The translations under genes were made by a program, and so were the position numbers. Below, in pieces: positions 60,819 to 64,000 of a DNA stretch of 64,000 bases; position 1 is the stretch's first letter; the number at the start of each line of letters is the position of its first letter. Origin of the DNA: Rostratula benghalensis (Eukaryota; Chordata; Aves; Charadriiformes; Rostratulidae); NCBI GenBank assembly GCA_013399305.1, contig VXAI01000090.1, forward strand, positions 3,061,499 to 3,125,498, written 5' to 3'. Below the pieces are notes generated by a model. That model saw nothing but the letters and a program-made list of their open reading frames with translations, was not told where the DNA came from and did not search any database.

Positions 60819-61001
60819 TTAGTAGTTCCCAGGGTCCTCCCTTCTACTCTTTCTAAAAATGGGTGTGATGTTTCCTTTCTTCCAGTCCACAGGGACTTCA
60901 CCTGACCACCATGACTTTTCAAATATCATGGAAAGTGGCTTGGCAACTACATCAGCCAGTTCCTTTAGGACTCTGGGATGTATTTCATCAGGTTGCTTCA
61001 T
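60819..61001 (-). pseudogene. CR1 reverse transcriptase N-terminal block remnant
   Basis: The 60 codons from 61001 read [20 protein letters not shown], then [20 protein letters not shown] and [18 protein letters not shown], a textbook CR1 RT start. The next codon after NY is a stop (TAA) where the family has R, followed by [16 protein letters not shown] in the same frame. The upstream endonuclease is missing because the copy is 5'-truncated. Confidence 0.95.
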
Positions 61002-62097
61002 ACTGCGCTATATGCATAGCACTGAATTGAAGGCTTGATTTAAAATTTCCTGAAGTTAGTGAGCTTTAGTGAGGGTTTGGATTGGCTTGAATTTGATCAT
61101 GAATTTGTCCTTTGCGGTCACTATGGCAAACAGCCACTGCATTTCCAGTCCTGGATAAAGAATGCTAGTCATGCATGTAACACTGAAAGTGAAAAAATAT
61201 GCATTGGGAGGTCAACAACAAAGGATGAGGTTTTCCATTTTTTGTTAATCCAAGCATTTGTGTTTCTGATTTAGGGATTATGGCTCAGCAGATGCCAATT
61301 GTTTACATTTCAGGAAATGGCATGTCTAGTAGGTATGAAGGGCTCATCCTGAAATGAATCTGCTTGATCTCTATAAATATTTGGAAATAGTGTGCTACTT
61401 TAATGGAATTAATAAAAATCATGGAGATTTTTATTGGTACACAAACTACATTCCACAGAACACCATTGAACTGAGTTGATGTAACAATTTATTTAGCTGT
61501 CTTCTGTGCTCTTATATTTAGCACAGTATAATGTTAGAGACCAATCTTAGAACCTATACATCTATGATTAGACCCACTGAGGTGAATAGAATTTCTCATT
61601 ACTGTCGTAAAAAAATCAATTTATTTATTTATTTTTACTTTGTCAGTCTGAGAGTGGAACTTCTTACAGGTCTCAATTCTTGGAGTTGTACGTAGTTATT
61701 CAGAGCACTGGTGGAAGAAGAAGCATCCCAGAAACCACAACAGGCAATTATTCATAAAGGCTGACGATTTAATGACATCTTTTATAGCTTACAGTAAGTC
61801 AGCCCTTTGCGGTTTTAGTAAAAAGCCTAAATGAGCTCTCATATTTATTTTTCAGGGTTATTGCATTTATCACTCTTAACTGTCTTATGCTTGGATCAGG
61901 ATCATTCAACTCTTTTAAAGTCTGTGCCTAAATACATTATTATCTGCTCTTTTGTTGCCCTTTACTCTCCTTTTTTTTCTTGACAAAATCAGTTTTATTG
62001 TCCCTTTTCCAGATCCTTATGCCAACCAATTTCCATGGGGTGGACATAACTTGTTGATAGGACAGGTGTATGCAGTATTCTACCGGTGTATGGGAAT
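61002..62097. other. unique AT-rich non-coding DNA
   Basis: This 1.1-kb spacer separates two CR1 copies of opposite strand. It contains a (TTTA)n patch near 61619-61637 and a T-rich run at 61970-61980. The 71-codon open frame at 61059-61274 has no recognisable feature. No gene is seen. Confidence 0.65.
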
Positions 62098-62613
62098 GTG
62101 TACAGAGGAGAGCTACCGAGCTGGTGAGGGGTCTAGAGAACAAGTCCTATGGGGAGATGCTGAGGGAACTTTTAGTTTGGAAATGGCTGAGGGGAGACCT
62201 CATTGCCCTCTAGAACTACCTGAAAGGAGGTTGTAGAGAGGTGGGTTTTGGCCTCTTCTTCTTAGTGAATAGTGACAGGACCATGGAAATGGTCTGAACT
62301 TGCAGCAGGGGTGGGGGGTTAAATTAGATATTAGGAAGAATTACTTTACCAACAGGGTGGTCAGGCACTGGAATGGCCTGGCTAGGGAAGTGGTTGAGTC
62401 ACCAACCCAGGAGGTATTTAAGACATGTGTAGATGTGGCACTTCAGGGCATGCTGTAGTGCCCAAGAATGTTGGGTTGGGTGATTTGTGGGGTGTGTGAT
62501 GGGTTTTTTTCTTGTTTGTTTTTGTTGATGTTTTTTGTTTGTGTGTGTGTGTATGGTTGGACTCAGGGATCTCAGAGGTCCATTCTAACTGTGAAGATTC
62601 TGTGCTTCTGTGT
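62098..62613 (+). mobile_element. CR1 LINE 3' fragment
   Basis: It starts near TGTACAGAGGAGAGCTACCGAGCTGGTGAGGGGTCTAGAGAACAAGTC. It continues through GGAAATGGCTGAGGGGAGACCTCATTGCCCTCTAGAACTACCTGAAAGGAGGTTGTAGAGAGG and GTGGTCAGGCACTGGAATGGCC, all CR1 ORF2 C-terminal blocks in order. The 3' end is GGTTGGACTCAGGGATCTCAGAGGTCCATTCTAACTGTGAAGATTCTGTGCTTCTGTG. A GT-rich expansion (about 62500-62556) interrupts the untranslated part. The ACCTCATTGCCCTC and GATGTGGCACTTCAGGG wording fits a subfamily different from the CR1 at 54300. It is moderately diverged and has no usable frame. Confidence 0.93.
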
Positions 62614-64000
62614 ATGCCTGAAGTGTATACATTGCATTCTTCAAGTGAATTATTTCTTGAAGTATTATAACACTTAGCTCATTCTGCCAACTGAATGCAC
62701 AAACACTGGGATGAGTTGAATACTTGCCTACAGTTCACAAATATTTACAAAATATATCAGTTTTACTCAAATATATATTTATGAGAATGCTAAAATTATC
62801 AAAATTTTACAGAAAATATTTTTGTGGTACAGAGAGAGTAGAAATGCTGAGAAAGAGAACTGGAGCACATGAACAGTAGACATAGATAACATCTTTCAGT
62901 CTAATTCAGGATTTTCAACTTTTTCTTGTGTTGTCATTATAAAATGCATTAGAAGAGGCTGCAAAAGTCTCACAATCCTTGGACTCTGTTCCACAGTGCT
63001 GTGCAGAGATAGACTTCTGTCTGATTTCATAGACCAACCTTATAGAACCTAAGCAGTGAAAATGCTTTTCACTCAACTACCAATTATACAACCTGTTGGT
63101 ACGAAAAATCTTGCTCTCATACTACGCCATCATTATCATACCTTTAAAATCTCTCTGGACAGAGATCAATTGTGAGAGGATAAAAAGCTGGGTAAGATTC
63201 TGACAAGGAAAAAGAATGCCTGGAAAGATGTATTAAAAAACTAATGTTGCATCACCTTGGTGTTCATATAAATATTGATACTGTATATACTTTAATTAAA
63301 ATATAGAAATATGGCTGAAAGGCAAAAGTCAAAATAGGAAGTACATAAAAATATAAGTAGGATAGATCTGAAAAGACAGTTAAGAAACTTCAGAGATGAT
63401 GTTAAAGTTGGCTACTGAGAAATACACTATTATGCGAACATGTATTTTGACAAAATGCAGAATGATGTACTTCAGAAACCTGACTACTAACATACATACC
63501 TTGAATTTAAATTCATTGCATTCATGGAAAATATATAGAAGTCATTGTCTCCATCCCCATAGAAACAGGTGTTCAACGCATAACAGATGCCTAAATAACA
63601 GCAAATAATGGAATGTAAAGTGCACTTAGAATTTTAGACTATTTTATAGCACAAAAGTGTGCATGAATTGACATCCAAAATACTTAAAAAATTATAGCAG
63701 CTAAAATTTGAGTGCTGCCCAATTGATGAAAATATTACTATGCATTTAATTTAGAAATAAGGAAATCCAGAAGCGTTCAGAGATAAATATGCTGATTTCT
63801 AATGTAAAATGAATTTGAACAATTCACTAAGGCAAATAATTAGTAAGGAATGAACTCAAACTCTTAACATACCTCATAAGTACATGTTTATAGGCAATGG
63901 GAACAGTCACAATTCTTGTGAAAGCATATCTTACCTACCAAAAGAAAGAATGAACACACCAAACACACTTTCCTCTTCTAAAGGACTTCTAGTATTGAAC
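62614..64000. other. unique AT-rich non-coding DNA to window end
   Basis: No repeat or gene is recognised. Short open frames such as 63396-63608 are AT-rich and unremarkable. Confidence 0.65.

Larger units (their letters stand above)
59477..61001 (-). mobile_element. CR1 LINE fragment with RT domain and 3' end (antisense), longest in window
   Basis: The + strand begins AGAATCATAGAATGATCCAGGCCGGAAGGGACCTC, the reverse complement of the CR1 3' end. It then runs through the whole ORF2 C-terminal half and back into the reverse transcriptase. Landmarks are TGTTCCAATGTTCAACCACCC (59643), GCTGAACAACCCCAGCTGCCTCAGCC (59840), the RT active-site codons at 60342-60353 and the [11 protein letters not shown] segment near 60860-60900. 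It is 5'-truncated near 61001, just before the conserved [11 protein letters not shown] segment. At about 1.5 kb it is the longest well-preserved copy here. Stops and frameshifts are few, suggesting a younger insertion than those at 3617, 9303 and 23421. Confidence 0.97.

Noticed and set aside
1..64000. Search for CRISPR arrays, operons, phage or bacterial genes and LTR retroviruses
   Set aside because: No regularly spaced repeats, no closely packed long frames and no paired LTRs were seen; the CR1 content marks vertebrate nuclear DNA.

Overview
The window reads as a vertebrate, most probably avian, nuclear genome segment that is intergenic or lies inside one or more very large introns. The main evidence is a set of nine CR1 LINE retrotransposon fragments. 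The better-preserved ones carry the CR1 3' signature: a GGACTnGATGATC / GGTCCCTTCCAA block followed by ATTCTATG-type octamers and no poly(A) tail. The rest of the window is AT-rich, low-copy sequence with stops in all frames. No short open reading frame here outside CR1 looks like a known protein, and I found no convincing protein-coding exon, tRNA, rRNA, CRISPR array, prokaryotic feature or LTR retrovirus. A turtle or crocodilian source cannot be fully excluded, but low repeat density dominated by CR1 is typical of birds.

Layout: 1-3616 unique AT-rich DNA; 3617-4870 diverged CR1 (-); 4871-9302 unique, with a possible LINE coding remnant at 6342-6581 (-); 9303-10810 very old CR1 (+); 10811-20599 unique, with a recent 149-bp-period tandem duplication at 16178-16472; 20600-20928 CR1 3' end (+); 20929-23420 unique; 23421-24350 very old CR1 (-); 24351-41111 a long unique stretch with several conserved-element-like blocks, a possible micro-exon, a possible internal exon and a poly(A)-signal-like site; 41112-41503 CR1 3' end (-); 46360-46458 a CR1 tail (+); 54300-55026 CR1 3' end (+); 59477-61001 the longest and best-preserved CR1 (-), still showing reverse-transcriptase motifs; 62098-62613 CR1 (+); the remainder is unique.

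No genes work together here. The CR1 copies are 5'-truncated, carry stops and frameshifts, and differ strongly in age: two look like ancient amniote-type CR1, the others like bird-type families. They record successive waves of CR1 insertion. I did not find a new biological system. The items most worth a second look are the nearly identical tandem duplication at 16178-16472, the WKEHF-type LINE remnant near 6450, the exon-like signals near 35711 and 39034, the poly(A) signal at 38144, and a few AT-rich blocks that resemble conserved non-coding elements. All percentages, ages and family names would need alignment, which could not be run here.
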